Positions 43,321-52,502 of a DNA stretch of 64,000 nt are shown one piece after another; position 1 is the first letter of the stretch; each line of letters opens with the position of its first letter. The DNA lies in contig NZ_NIPO01000001.1 in assembly GCF_002807015.1 (NCBI RefSeq), forward strand, positions 160,889 to 224,888. Direction: 5' to 3'. The translations under genes and the position numbers were made by a program. The DNA comes from Avrilella dinanensis. Its GTDB lineage: Bacteria > Bacteroidota > Bacteroidia > Flavobacteriales > Flavobacteriaceae. A model generated the notes under the pieces. It was not told the DNA's origin, searched no databases, and was given only the letters and a program-made list of their open reading frames with translations.

Positions 43321-45615
43321 TTAATCTAATTTAAATCTTACACCCAAAAAACCTCTCATTCCTTGGTTGGGTGCATACACATAGGAAGGGTCAAATGTTA
43401 GTGCATACGGATTTCCTGGCGTGGAAACCGCCTGACCGTCGCCGTCAAAAACCACATCTTTATCAAACGGGTCGTGTGAACGGGCAATAAGGAACGGCAA
43501 TCCTTTTCCCGGCGTCCAGTTCAGTAAATTTTTCACTCCGCCATAAATTTCAATTCTGTCAAATCCGTCATAAGTCAGCTGAATATTCTGAATACTCCAC
43601 CAAGGCGAATTTTCCGGTCGGGGGTCGAGGTCTCCCAACAAAGGCAAACGCATCGGACTGTACACATTTCCGGTGTAATCAATGCTTAAATCCCAAGGCA
43701 AAATTTTATAGGAAACAGCCCATGTACCGGTAAATTTTTCTGTGAGCATCTGTTGTTCTGTTATTCCGTTTTCAGTTAATGTATTTTCCATCAGTGTTCC
43801 GCCAAGTATAAACTTTAATCCGTTGGGTAAATTTAAATCCACATTAAGGCTAATTCCCTTACTTACAGCATACCCGTCAAGATTGTCGTAGATAATCTGA
43901 TTAGAATTGGTTTCATAATCAGGGGCGATTTTGTTGGTAAAATGCGTGTAAAATGCCGTAGCGTCAAACCCGAGAAAAGCACCGGAATCAAAGTAAAATT
44001 TCTTCACATAGTTCAGGTTGGCATTATAGGATTTTTCCGGTTTTAAATCGTTCAGAATAATCACATCTCTCGCTCCGGTCAATGCCGCGTGGTCTTCCGT
44101 AAACAGATTCACTACACGAAATCCGGTACCGGCGTTGAGTCTCAAAATACTGTTATCGTTGAGTGTCCATTTATACGCCATTCTCGGTGTGAAAATATTT
44201 CCATGATGATTATTGTGGTCGTATCTGAAACCCAACAACAATTTATGTTTTTCTTCGAGTGTAATTTCATCTTGAATAAACACGCCCGGCAACCATGTTT
44301 TTTCCGCTTCGTTACTGCCGTCAATTCCTGCCGTTGCCGGTGTATTGTCATCATAATAGGTATATCGAAGTGCTGCACCCGTCAACAAATCGTGCCGTCC
44401 GATTTTTTTATCCCATATAAGCTGCCCGAAAGCTATTTTCTGATTGGCGATATACGATTCATAGCCATACCGGCTATCCTGGTCGTGGTTTATCAATGAA
44501 AAATTAAAAAACATTTTTTCACTTACCGGTAATTGATAATTACCTATAATTTCAGCACGGCTGGTGTAAATGCTTTCGCCATATATTTCATCTCCACCAC
44601 GGTGAGATTTGTTCCAACGCATATCTCCGCCCCATCTGTCTTCATAAAGGTAACGTCCGGCTAGGCTAAACAAACGGTTGTCTTTCCGGGAAAAATTCCA
44701 TTTTTGAAATACGGAAAACCGGTCTTGCAAAGTAACATCTGTAAAATTATCTTTGTTGTTATCTACTTTATTCTGATAATTGAAATAATTGATTCCCGTC
44801 AGTACACTGGCTTTTTTTCCGGCATTTAATTTAAGTCCCAAATCCACATTATGTTCCAACCAGGAAGTGGTAAAAACATCTGCACTGAACAACGGTGCAT
44901 TATTAGGATTTTTGGTAATAATGTTAATCACTCCACCGACAGCTTCACTTCCGTACAGCGAAGATGCAGGACCTTTCACTACTTCGATTCGCTCTATCAA
45001 AGAGCTCGGAATACCCGACAAACCGTACACCGAACCGAGCGAGCTGACAATCGGCATTCCGTCAATCAGAACCATGGTGTAAGCACCTTCCAAACCGTTA
45101 ATGTGAATGTCGCCGGTGTCACAAACGTTGCAGTTCAGCTGCGGTCGCACGCCGTTAATATTCTGTAATGCGTCGAAAAAAGTGGGCGTAGGATTTTTCT
45201 TAAAAAATTCTTGTGTATAAACCTCAACCGGAACAGGGCTTTCCAGACGATTAACCGGTTTCATCGTTCCGGAAATAACCAATTCCTCGAGTTCTGAACC
45301 ATCTTCTGTGCGACTTAAATCAATATTGATGGTTTTATTTTCTCCTTCACTCAGAGATATTTTTTCTGTATAAACATCATAATAATTTGCTTCAATTACC
45401 AACAGATATTCTCCGAACGGAACATTTGTAAGCTGAAAATACCCCAAACTATCCGACTGGGTATGAAACGAGGTATTTTCCAGATAAACAGAAGCATTTT
45501 CTATTGTCAATCCATTGTCAGCAACAGTTCCACCAACCGAGGTTGTTTGTGCAATGAGTTGATTTACACAAAAACACATCATCGTTGTTGTTATAAGTAA
45601 AAGTTTTCGCATCAT
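43321..45615 (-). CDS. TonB-dependent outer-membrane receptor
   Basis: The protein is 764 residues. A signal peptide (ends LIAQTTS) precedes a carboxypeptidase-regulatory-like domain (about 25-110), a plug (about 130-235, with INGLEGAYTMVLIDGMPI and VVKGPASSLYGSEAVGGVINI) and a barrel ending GVRFKLD. The plug carries a Cys pair, QLNCNVCDTGDI. The substrate is not defined by sequence. Two TTTAG-N6-CTAAA palindromes in its promoter region point to metal-dependent repression of a DtxR/MntR kind, so metal-complex uptake is likely. A thioredoxin-like gene follows 2 bases later. Confidence 0.93.
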   Translation of the reverse strand: MMRKLLLITTTMMCFCVNQLIAQTTSVGGTVADNGLTIENASVYLENTSFHTQSDSLGYFQLTNVPFGEYLLVIEANYYDVYTEKISLSEGENKTINIDLSRTEDGSELEELVISGTMKPVNRLESPVPVEVYTQEFFKKNPTPTFFDALQNINGVRPQLNCNVCDTGDIHINGLEGAYTMVLIDGMPIVSSLGSVYGLSGIPSSLIERIEVVKGPASSLYGSEAVGGVINIITKNPNNAPLFSADVFTTSWLEHNVDLGLKLNAGKKASVLTGINYFNYQNKVDNNKDNFTDVTLQDRFSVFQKWNFSRKDNRLFSLAGRYLYEDRWGGDMRWNKSHRGGDEIYGESIYTSRAEIIGNYQLPVSEKMFFNFSLINHDQDSRYGYESYIANQKIAFGQLIWDKKIGRHDLLTGAALRYTYYDDNTPATAGIDGSNEAEKTWLPGVFIQDEITLEEKHKLLLGFRYDHNNHHGNIFTPRMAYKWTLNDNSILRLNAGTGFRVVNLFTEDHAALTGARDVIILNDLKPEKSYNANLNYVKKFYFDSGAFLGFDATAFYTHFTNKIAPDYETNSNQIIYDNLDGYAVSKGISLNVDLNLPNGLKFILGGTLMENTLTENGITEQQMLTEKFTGTWAVSYKILPWDLSIDYTGNVYSPMRLPLLGDLDPRPENSPWWSIQNIQLTYDGFDRIEIYGGVKNLLNWTPGKGLPFLIARSHDPFDKDVVFDGDGQAVSTPGNPYALTFDPSYVYAPNQGMRGFLGVRFKLD

Positions 45616-45638
45616 TTTATTTATTTAAATTTGTTCTG

Positions 45639-45646
45639 CAAAAATA
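45639..45646 (-). promoter_or_regulatory. Putative -7 promoter box of the TonB receptor operon
   Basis: On the minus strand it reads TATTTTTG, 23 bases upstream of the ATG. A palindromic site lies directly upstream of it. Confidence 0.55.
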
Positions 45647-45650
45647 AATA

Positions 45651-45666
45651 TTTAGTTTAATCTAAA
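45651..45666. promoter_or_regulatory. Candidate metal-repressor operator 1
   Basis: TTTAGTTTAATCTAAA is a 16-bp palindrome of TTTAG-N6-CTAAA form. It sits 4 bases upstream of the -7 box, within the promoter spacer of the TonB receptor gene. Confidence 0.55.
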
Positions 45667-45708
45667 AAAATAATTTGACAACATTTTTTAAATAAATGAA
45701 ATTATATT

Positions 45709-45724
45709 TTTAGATAAAACTAAA
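45709..45724. promoter_or_regulatory. Candidate metal-repressor operator 2
   Basis: TTTAGATAAAACTAAA repeats the TTTAG-N6-CTAAA pattern, 58 bp from the first site (start to start). Together the pair suggests cooperative binding of one regulator. Confidence 0.5.
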
Positions 45725-45760
45725 AATGATTAATTATCATTGGCTTTTGACAAGGTATAA

Positions 45761-45959
45761 AAAATGTATCGAGAACCGAACATAAAGCTTCTCGATACAA
45801 ATTTCTTCCGCTTCGTTACTGAAATTTTACTCGAAGTGACGATTTAAAGTAATTCCACAAAAGGAATAAAAAAATGTATCGAGAACCGAACATAAAGCTT
45901 CTCGATACAAATTTCTTCCACTTCGTTACTGAAATTTTACTCGAAGTGACGATTTAAAG
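45761..45959. repeat. Two-copy 110-bp tandem repeat with internal hairpins
   Basis: The 366-bp gap between the TonB receptor and metG genes contains two 89-bp copies (45761-45849 and 45871-45959), 110 bp apart, differing at one base (G/A at 45810/45920). Each contains a stem TGTATCGAGAA/TTCTCGATACA and a second stem (C)ACTTCG/CGAAGTG. No open reading frame is credible here. The rest of the gap holds the receptor promoter and two palindromes. Confidence 0.85.
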
Positions 45960-45981
45960 CTCACCTAAGGTGTCTATATTA

Positions 45982-48039
45982 CTATCCAATAACAGCACCG
46001 TTTTCTACATTTTCTTCATCAGGATTAACAAAAACTAATTTACCATCTTTATTTTGAGTGAGTAATAACATTCCCTCACTTTCCACTCCACGAAGTTTTC
46101 TCGGTGCGAGATTTGTCAAGACGGTAACTCTTTTCCCGATAACTTCTTCGGGTGTAAAATGCTCTGCAATCCCGGAAACGATTGTTCTGACGTCAATTCC
46201 TGTATCCACTTTCAGAATAAGCAATCTGTCTGCTTTCGGCATTTTTTCAGCCTCGACAATCGTACCTACTCTAAGGTCAATTTTGGTAAAATCATCAAAC
46301 TGACAAATCTCTTTTTGCGATTCAACGCTACTTTTTTCTGCCTTATTCATTTTTTTCGATGCTTCTAATTTATCTATTTGCTTTTGAATTTGTTCGTCTT
46401 CGATTTTTGCAAACAAATGCTGTGCCTGACCAATTTGGTGTCCTGCTGACAGATAATCATAAGTTGCTGGCAATTTATCCCAAGTAAGTTCGTCGTTTAT
46501 CGCCAACATTTTTTTTAATTTAGCCGATGTGTGCGGTAAAAACGGCTCAGACAACACCGCCAGAGAAGACGCAATTTGCAATGCTACATACATTTGAGTT
46601 TGGACTCTATCCGGATCGGTTTTAATTAATTTCCAAGGTTCCTCATCTGCCAGATATTTATTTCCTAAGCGGGCAACATTCATCAGTTCGCTCAGAGCTT
46701 CCCGGAAACGGTATCTTGCCAACGAACTTTCGATAACGCTTGGGTAGGTTTTGAGTTCCGTAAGTGTTTTTTCATCTACATCAGTCAATGTATTTAACTG
46801 AGGTACAATTCCTTCGTAATATTTATTGGTCAATACAACCACACGATTGATGAAATTTCCGAAAACAGCCACCAGCTCATTGTTGTTTTTTGCTTGAAAA
46901 TCTTTCCAAGTAAAATCGTTATCTTTAGTTTCCGGTGCATTAGCGGTCAATACATAACGTAACACGTCCTGCTGTCCGGGAAAATCTTCGAGATATTCAT
47001 TGAGCCATACTGCCCAGTTCTTGGAAGTGGATAGTTTTTGTCCTTCCAGATTAAGAAATTCGTTAGCAGGAACGTTGTCTGGCAGAATGTAACTTCCTTC
47101 CGCTTTCAGCATCGCAGGGAAAATCACACAGTGGAAAACGATATTGTCTTTACCGATAAAATGGACTAGTTTGGTATCTTTATCTTTCCAATACGGTTGC
47201 CAGTCTTTGCCTGTTTTTTCTGCCCATTCTTTGGTGGACGAAATATAACCAATCGGTGCATCGAACCAAACGTATAACTTTTTACCCTCGGCACCTTCAA
47301 CCGGTACATCAATCCCCCAATCCAAATCGCGAGTAACGGCACGGGGTTTCAATCCGTCATCTAACCATGATTTTACTTGTCCGTACACATTTGATTTCCA
47401 ATCTTTTTGATGTCCGACCAAAATCCATTCTCTCAAAAAAGCATCATATTCATTCAGTGGTAAAAACCAATGTTTGGTTTCTTTCAATACAGGTTTGGTT
47501 CCGGTTATTGTCGAAACAGGATTGATTAAATCGGTAGCATTCAACGAAGTACCACATTTTTCACATTGGTCGCCGTATGCATCTTCATTGCCACATTTCG
47601 GGCAGGTTCCGGTTACATATCTGTCTGCCAAAAACTGCTGAGCCTTCTCGTCGTATAACTGCTCGGTTACTTCCTCGATAAATTTTCCTTCATCATACAA
47701 TTTCCGAAAAAAATCAGAAGCTGTATTATGATGAATTTCACGGGAAGTTCTCGAATAGTTATCAAAAGAAATTCCGAAACTGTCAAACGACTGTCGGATA
47801 ATGGCATCATATTTATCAATAACCTGCTGTGGTGTAATACCTTCTTTTTTTGCTTTCATAGAGATAGCCACACCGTGTTCGTCACTGCCACAAACAAAAA
47901 CTACGTCTTTATTTTTTTGTCTTAAATATCTCGTATAAATATCGGCAGGAATATATACTCCCGCCATGTGACCGATATGAATAGGTCCGTTGGTATAAGG
48001 TAAAGCTGCCGTAATTGTATATCTTTTCGGATTGTTCAT
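45982..48039 (-). CDS. metG: Methionyl-tRNA synthetase
   Basis: The protein is 685 residues. The class I signatures are PIHIGHMAG and KLSTSKNWA, the latter being the KMSKS loop in its MetG variant. The zinc knuckles are [18 protein letters not shown]. The C-terminal 110 residues ([42 protein letters not shown]) are an EMAPII-type tRNA-binding domain used for dimerisation. The enzyme charges initiator and elongator tRNA-Met. A TAnnTTTG box lies 21 bases upstream of the ATG on the minus strand. Confidence 0.97.
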   Translation of the reverse strand: MNNPKRYTITAALPYTNGPIHIGHMAGVYIPADIYTRYLRQKNKDVVFVCGSDEHGVAISMKAKKEGITPQQVIDKYDAIIRQSFDSFGISFDNYSRTSREIHHNTASDFFRKLYDEGKFIEEVTEQLYDEKAQQFLADRYVTGTCPKCGNEDAYGDQCEKCGTSLNATDLINPVSTITGTKPVLKETKHWFLPLNEYDAFLREWILVGHQKDWKSNVYGQVKSWLDDGLKPRAVTRDLDWGIDVPVEGAEGKKLYVWFDAPIGYISSTKEWAEKTGKDWQPYWKDKDTKLVHFIGKDNIVFHCVIFPAMLKAEGSYILPDNVPANEFLNLEGQKLSTSKNWAVWLNEYLEDFPGQQDVLRYVLTANAPETKDNDFTWKDFQAKNNNELVAVFGNFINRVVVLTNKYYEGIVPQLNTLTDVDEKTLTELKTYPSVIESSLARYRFREALSELMNVARLGNKYLADEEPWKLIKTDPDRVQTQMYVALQIASSLAVLSEPFLPHTSAKLKKMLAINDELTWDKLPATYDYLSAGHQIGQAQHLFAKIEDEQIQKQIDKLEASKKMNKAEKSSVESQKEICQFDDFTKIDLRVGTIVEAEKMPKADRLLILKVDTGIDVRTIVSGIAEHFTPEEVIGKRVTVLTNLAPRKLRGVESEGMLLLTQNKDGKLVFVNPDEENVENGAVIG

Positions 48040-48059
48040 TATATTATGTTTTACACAGG

Positions 48060-48067
48060 CAAAAATA
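48060..48067 (-). promoter_or_regulatory. Putative -7 promoter box of metG
   Basis: It reads TATTTTTG on the minus strand, an exact consensus match 21 bases before the start codon. Confidence 0.5.
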
Positions 48068-48163
48068 AGGAAGAAATTTTAGTTACAGACCGTAGTCAGA
48101 AAGTTTAAAAGGCAAAAAGTCATAAAGTTATGACGAAAACTTCCTATAATCCGATAAAAAGTA

Positions 48164-48171
48164 TAATTTTG
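48164..48171 (+). promoter_or_regulatory. Putative -7 promoter box (TAATTTTG)
   Basis: It matches TAnnTTTG 32 bases before the ATG of the helical lipoprotein gene. Confidence 0.5.
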
Positions 48172-48202
48172 TAGTCTAAACTGAATTTAAAAAATAGAAA
48201 TC

Positions 48203-48709
48203 ATGAAAAAAATTTTATTGTCGGCAGCAGTAGTATCTGCCATCGCATTTACAGCTTGTAAAAATGAAACTAAACAAGAAGTTTCTGACGAAATCGAAAA
48301 CGCTCAGGATCAAGTTGAAGAGCAATTAGATGAATTAAAAGAGCAAGCAGAAGACAGCATCGAAAGCCTGGAAGCTAAAATCAAAGAAGCTCAGGAAGAA
48401 TTAGCAAAAGCTGAAACAGTTGATGCTAAACAAGCGGCTACCAAAAAACTCAACGAAGCGAAAGCTGCTTTGGCTACCTTAAAAGGCGAGGCTATCTCAA
48501 CCGCTAATGAAGTAAAGGAAGAGGCTACTAAAGCTGCAAATAATGCCGCTAACAAAGCCAAAGAAACTGCTAAAAAAGCGGAGGAAAAGATGAAAGAAGT
48601 TGAAAAAGCGAGTAAAAAGACAGGAGAAGAGGTTATACAAGAAGCAACAAAAGTAGAAAACAAAGCTAAGAGTTCAAACAAAAAGCTTAACGAGGCATTA
48701 GGTAAGTAA
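48203..48709 (+). CDS. Alpha-helical (coiled-coil) lipoprotein
   Basis: The protein is 168 residues. The signal peptide ends with lipobox FTAC (Cys19). The rest is almost wholly Ala, Glu, Lys and Gln with heptad-like spacing (KEAQEELAKAETVDAKQAATKK, stretches of AANNAANKAKE), so a long coiled coil or LEA/apolipoprotein-like rod is expected. No Pro interrupts it. It probably lies on the periplasmic side of a membrane as a spacer or stress-protective protein. The function is unknown. It ends at a strong bidirectional terminator. Confidence 0.8.
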   Translation: MKKILLSAAVVSAIAFTACKNETKQEVSDEIENAQDQVEEQLDELKEQAEDSIESLEAKIKEAQEELAKAETVDAKQAATKKLNEAKAALATLKGEAISTANEVKEEATKAANNAANKAKETAKKAEEKMKEVEKASKKTGEEVIQEATKVENKAKSSNKKLNEALGK

Positions 48710-48734
48710 AAAATATGCGCCTTAATAATTTTAT

Positions 48735-48777
48735 TAAAAAAGCTGTCATTTCAAAAAAGAAATGACAGCTTTTTTTT
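48735..48777. terminator. Bidirectional terminator between convergent lipoprotein genes
   Basis: The 17-bp stem AAAAAAGCTGTCATTTC and its complement, with a six-base A loop, is flanked by A and T runs. It can end transcripts arriving from both sides. Confidence 0.9.
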
Positions 48778-48791
48778 CTTGATCTAGTTTA

Positions 48792-49577
48792 TTATCTAAC
48801 TGATTGTTTCAACTGCAAATCTGTTGCTTTCAAAGAGCCAACTTTCTCTACACCAAACTGTGAATTAAGGTTTTCGTTAAGATCATTACGTAACTCAGTA
48901 AATACTGAATTTGATGATGTCGTTTCCTCTGGAAGATAAGTAAAGAATTCAACATCTCCATCATACTCAACTTCAGCTTCTCCTTCAGCAAAAGTCAAAG
49001 CCCCCACATAGCTCGATGTACCAACACCTTGATCAACCACAAAAGTATTTACTTGAAAACCTCCAGCTGATAAACCTGTAGCTTGAACCCCATTAGCATA
49101 TAGAGAACCACCACCCAACAAAGCTTCTCCTTCATTAGGGTAAACAAAAGTAAAGTCTACTATTTGACCTTCCTCATTAAGTTCTACATCTTGTAATTCA
49201 ATAAAATAACCGAAATAACCATATGCATCTAAATCAGACACTTGCTGTGCATTTTCAATATCTCCAGCCCAAAAAGTAGTGTAATATCTAACATAATACC
49301 CTTCTCTATTTTGTAACTGAAGAATACTTACATTACCTTCCTCATCTGCAACTTCAATTTCATAGAATGAACCAGTCAAATCAGTGGAAACATCTTGAAA
49401 GTTAACAAAACTATCTGTTTCTCCCCCTGGAGTATCATCTCCTCCTGGAGTATCATCATTAACTACATCGTCATTTGTTCCTCCACCATTGTTAGATCCT
49501 CCATCATCGCTACTACATGATACTGTTCCTGTTGCAACAAACGCCAATGCTGCCAACGACAAAAATACTTTTTTCAT
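48792..49577 (-). CDS. Secreted acidic lipoprotein, function unknown
   Basis: The protein is 261 residues. The signal peptide ends TVSC (Cys21). A low-complexity linker of Asp, Asn, Gly and Pro follows, containing two copies of DDTPGG. The body (about 55-261) is beta-rich and acidic (VNFQDVSTDLTGSFYEIEV, YYVRYYTTFWAGDIENAQ). Acidic-linker lipoproteins of this kind are often exported to the cell surface in Flavobacteriia. I recognise no domain family. Confidence 0.75.
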   Translation of the reverse strand: MKKVFLSLAALAFVATGTVSCSSDDGGSNNGGGTNDDVVNDDTPGGDDTPGGETDSFVNFQDVSTDLTGSFYEIEVADEEGNVSILQLQNREGYYVRYYTTFWAGDIENAQQVSDLDAYGYFGYFIELQDVELNEEGQIVDFTFVYPNEGEALLGGGSLYANGVQATGLSAGGFQVNTFVVDQGVGTSSYVGALTFAEGEAEVEYDGDVEFFTYLPEETTSSNSVFTELRNDLNENLNSQFGVEKVGSLKATDLQLKQSVR

Positions 49578-49675
49578 AATAATTGATATTTAAATTTAAT
49601 ATTAGTTAGACCGCTAATATAGAACTATTTTTTTTCCCACAAAAAAAATTAACACTATTATCTATTTTTTTCTTG

Positions 49676-49707
49676 TTTGATAATACGGGAAATATTACCT
49701 ATATTTG
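49676..49707 (+). promoter_or_regulatory. Promoter of the aromatic amino acid hydroxylase gene
   Basis: TTTG at 49676-49679 and TATATTTG at 49700-49707 are separated by 20 bases, a full match to the Bacteroidota -33/-7 promoter. The start codon is 24 bases downstream. Confidence 0.75.
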
Positions 49708-49730
49708 ACTGATATCAAAACATAACTGTC

Positions 49731-51491
49731 ATGAGCCAAACTTATGAATCTAATCATCTGATTGACCGATTACCTCAGCACCTGAAGCAATTTATCAAAC
49801 CGCAGAATTATGACGATTACACATCTGTTAACCAGGCAGTGTGGCGGTATGTAATGCGAAAAAATGTAGATTACCTCGGAAGAGTTGCCCACGAATCCTA
49901 TACAAACGGTCTAAAACAAACCGGAATTTCTGTGGACAGTATCCCGAGTATGTACGGCATGAATCGCATTCTGAAAGAAATCGGTTGGGCTGCCGTTGCC
50001 GTTGATGGTTTTATTCCGCCGAATGCTTTTATGGAATTTCAGGCATATAATGTTTTGGTTATTGCTTCGGATATCCGACAGTTGGAAAATATTGAATACA
50101 CACCGGCTCCGGATATTATTCACGAAGGTGCTGGTCATGCTCCCATTATTGCCAACCCTGAATATTCAGAATATCTCAGACGTTTTGGCGAAATCGGTTG
50201 CAAGGCAATTTCTTCAGCACATGATTATGAAATCTATGAGGCTATTCGCGAATTGTCTATTTTGGAAGAGGCAGAAGGCACGCCCGCTGACGTTTTGACC
50301 AAAGCCCGACAACGTGTAGATGATTTGCAGGAAAAGAGCGTAGAGCCTTCAGAAATGGCGTTAATCAGAAATTTGCATTGGTGGACAGTCGAATATGGTT
50401 TAATTGGTACACCGGAAAACCCAAAAATTTACGGAGCAGGATTATTGTCGTCTATCGGCGAAAGTGAATGGTGCATGACCGACAAAGTAAAAAAATTACC
50501 TTATACGATTGAAGCCGCTTACCAAGGTTTTGATATTACTAAACCTCAGCCTCAGCTATATGTCACACCAGATTTTGCTCATTTGAGTTTGGTTTTGGAA
50601 GAGTTTGCTAACAAAATGGCACTTCGCAAAGGCGGACTGGAAAGCGTAAAAAAACTCATTGAGTCAAAAGCTATCGGTACTGTCGAATATTCAACCGGAT
50701 TACAAGTTTCAGGCGTTTTTACCAATGTGATTGAACACGAAGGTAAACCAATATATATCCAATCGACAGGAAAAACAGCTTTGGCATATCGGGAAAAAGA
50801 ATTGGTCGGGCATGGTACTGATTATCACAGTGAAGGATTCGGAAGTCCTGTTGGTAAGTTAAAAGGAATCAATTTGTCCATTGAAGAAATGTCGCCGAGA
50901 GATTTGAAAGCATACAATATATATGAAGGAGAAATCGTCAATCTGGAGTTTGAAGGCGGTGTAAAAGTTTCGGGCGAAATCATTACCGGTAAACGCAATC
51001 TGAAAGGCGAGATTATCCTGATTAGCTTTAAAAACTGTACCGTTACTTATCAAGACCAGGTTCTGTTTGCACCGGAATGGGGAATTTATGATATGGCAGT
51101 CGGGAAAAAAATTGTTTCGGCATTTTCAGGACCCGCTGATATTCATAGTTTTAATCTATCGGCAAATATTCCGACTACCCAAACGATTAAAGCAGAAAAA
51201 ACACCCGGACGAGAAAAACTGGAACAAATGTACCAGCAAGTAAGAGATTATCGCGAGGGCAAAAATCCGGCGGTTGATTTATCACAGATTTTACATACGT
51301 TACAAAATGACTATCCGAATGATTGGTTGTTAAGTGTAGAAATTGCTGAACTGGCAACAAAAGAACAATCTGACAATTTGAAAAATGAAGTGTTTGACCA
51401 TTTAGATAAAGTACAGCGAAAAAGACCGGAAATTGCTCATCTTATCACTTTCGGTCTGGAATTAATCGAAAAAGATTTTCAACCGGTGTAA
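49731..51491 (+). CDS. Aromatic amino acid hydroxylase (phenylalanine 4-monooxygenase family)
   Basis: The protein is 586 residues. The catalytic iron ligands are His131 and His136 (PAPDIIHEGAGHAPII) and Glu221 (HWWTVEYGLIG), followed by YGAGLLSSIGE. This is the pterin-dependent hydroxylase fold that converts phenylalanine to tyrosine. Typical bacterial enzymes are about 270-300 residues. Here a further 300 residues follow, with beta-rich motifs (YEGEIVNLEFEGGVKVSGE) and a helical end, as in other Bacteroidota members. The extension may be regulatory. It has its own promoter and a terminator. Confidence 0.92.
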   Translation: MSQTYESNHLIDRLPQHLKQFIKPQNYDDYTSVNQAVWRYVMRKNVDYLGRVAHESYTNGLKQTGISVDSIPSMYGMNRILKEIGWAAVAVDGFIPPNAFMEFQAYNVLVIASDIRQLENIEYTPAPDIIHEGAGHAPIIANPEYSEYLRRFGEIGCKAISSAHDYEIYEAIRELSILEEAEGTPADVLTKARQRVDDLQEKSVEPSEMALIRNLHWWTVEYGLIGTPENPKIYGAGLLSSIGESEWCMTDKVKKLPYTIEAAYQGFDITKPQPQLYVTPDFAHLSLVLEEFANKMALRKGGLESVKKLIESKAIGTVEYSTGLQVSGVFTNVIEHEGKPIYIQSTGKTALAYREKELVGHGTDYHSEGFGSPVGKLKGINLSIEEMSPRDLKAYNIYEGEIVNLEFEGGVKVSGEIITGKRNLKGEIILISFKNCTVTYQDQVLFAPEWGIYDMAVGKKIVSAFSGPADIHSFNLSANIPTTQTIKAEKTPGREKLEQMYQQVRDYREGKNPAVDLSQILHTLQNDYPNDWLLSVEIAELATKEQSDNLKNEVFDHLDKVQRKRPEIAHLITFGLELIEKDFQPV

Positions 51492-51502
51492 AACAAAGGA
51501 AG

Positions 51503-51536
51503 CCGTCTCAGTATTACAAATTGAGACGGTTTATTT
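51503..51536. terminator. Terminator between convergent genes
   Basis: CCGTCTCA and TGAGACGG form an eight-base stem with an 11-base loop, followed by a T-rich run. It lies between the hydroxylase stop and the GSCFA stop. Confidence 0.75.
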
Positions 51537-52493
51537 TTTATCAAAATCCATAAAAGGAAATTTTTGTTGCAATGCATTTATTTTCTGGTTCAGATTATCC
51601 AGAAATTTTTGATGTGCTGAAGTGTTGGAATTAAACGGTCTGTGATTCAAAGATTTTCGAATTTCTTCAACTTTTTTCATATCTTCCGAAGTAGTTTTGT
51701 CAACGCAGACCTCAACAAATTTTTCCCAGATGTATGCAACGGCAGTTTCATTCGGGTGCAACATATCTTCCGCATAAAAACGATAATCGCGAAGTTCGTC
51801 CATCATGATTTCATAAGACGGAAAATAATACAGTTTATCCGAATCAGCATGTTGTATAAACTCATGTAATGCTGAAATCAAATGAGCTTTACTCCGTTGA
51901 TTTTCAACCACTCCATCTTTGATATGTCTGACCGGCGAAACCGTAAAAATAAACTGACAATCGTGATTGACTTTACTTACCAAATCGACAATATTATGTA
52001 ATGATTGTACGATTTGTTCGGCAGTCAACAACTCTTTGGAGAATTCTTTTTGTGGGATTTTATGGCAATTAGCCACATATTTTCCGGTAAATTTATGTTG
52101 ATATACCCAAGCTGTCCCCAAAGTAATTACAACATGGCTGAACTTTGGCAATCGTTGATATAAGTGTTGATTTTTTTGCTGAATTGCATGAAGTAATTCT
52201 TCTTTAGTCAAGGTATTTAAAGACGAATGTACATCAAAACAACTCCAGACTTCCTGATGACAAAAAACATCATTTTCTAAAAAAGGCACTTGATTAACTA
52301 CCGAGTAAAACATTTTTTCTATCGCCAATGGGTGAAATAATATTCCCCACGGATTGAGTGTATTCCGAAATTGAAAGTACGACAGTTTATCTGCCATATT
52401 TTCAGCAAAACAACTTCCGACCAAAAGAATATCGGAAGAATAATCAATCGAATTAGAAATTTTCTGTGTATCAATCGGAAGAAAAAACTGCAT
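51531..52493 (-). CDS. GSCFA family protein
   Basis: The protein is 320 residues. The name-giving GSCFA motif is at residues 26-30 (ILLVGSCFAENMADKL), corresponding to the nucleophile region of SGNH hydrolases. The middle part has VVITLGTAWVYQHKFTGK and FTVSPVRHIKDGVVEN. A C-terminal catalytic-like His is in DMLHPNETAVAYIWEKF. No signal peptide is visible. GSCFA proteins are presumed esterases or acyl-modifying enzymes. It lies 9 bases downstream of the symporter gene and is likely co-transcribed. Confidence 0.88.
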   Translation of the reverse strand: MQFFLPIDTQKISNSIDYSSDILLVGSCFAENMADKLSYFQFRNTLNPWGILFHPLAIEKMFYSVVNQVPFLENDVFCHQEVWSCFDVHSSLNTLTKEELLHAIQQKNQHLYQRLPKFSHVVITLGTAWVYQHKFTGKYVANCHKIPQKEFSKELLTAEQIVQSLHNIVDLVSKVNHDCQFIFTVSPVRHIKDGVVENQRSKAHLISALHEFIQHADSDKLYYFPSYEIMMDELRDYRFYAEDMLHPNETAVAYIWEKFVEVCVDKTTSEDMKKVEEIRKSLNHRPFNSNTSAHQKFLDNLNQKINALQQKFPFMDFDKK

Positions 52494-52502
52494 ACCTTAC
52501 GG

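Noticed and set aside
45761..45959. CRISPR-like direct repeats
   Set aside because: There are only two copies, the repeat is 89 bp with a 21-bp gap, and no cas genes are present.
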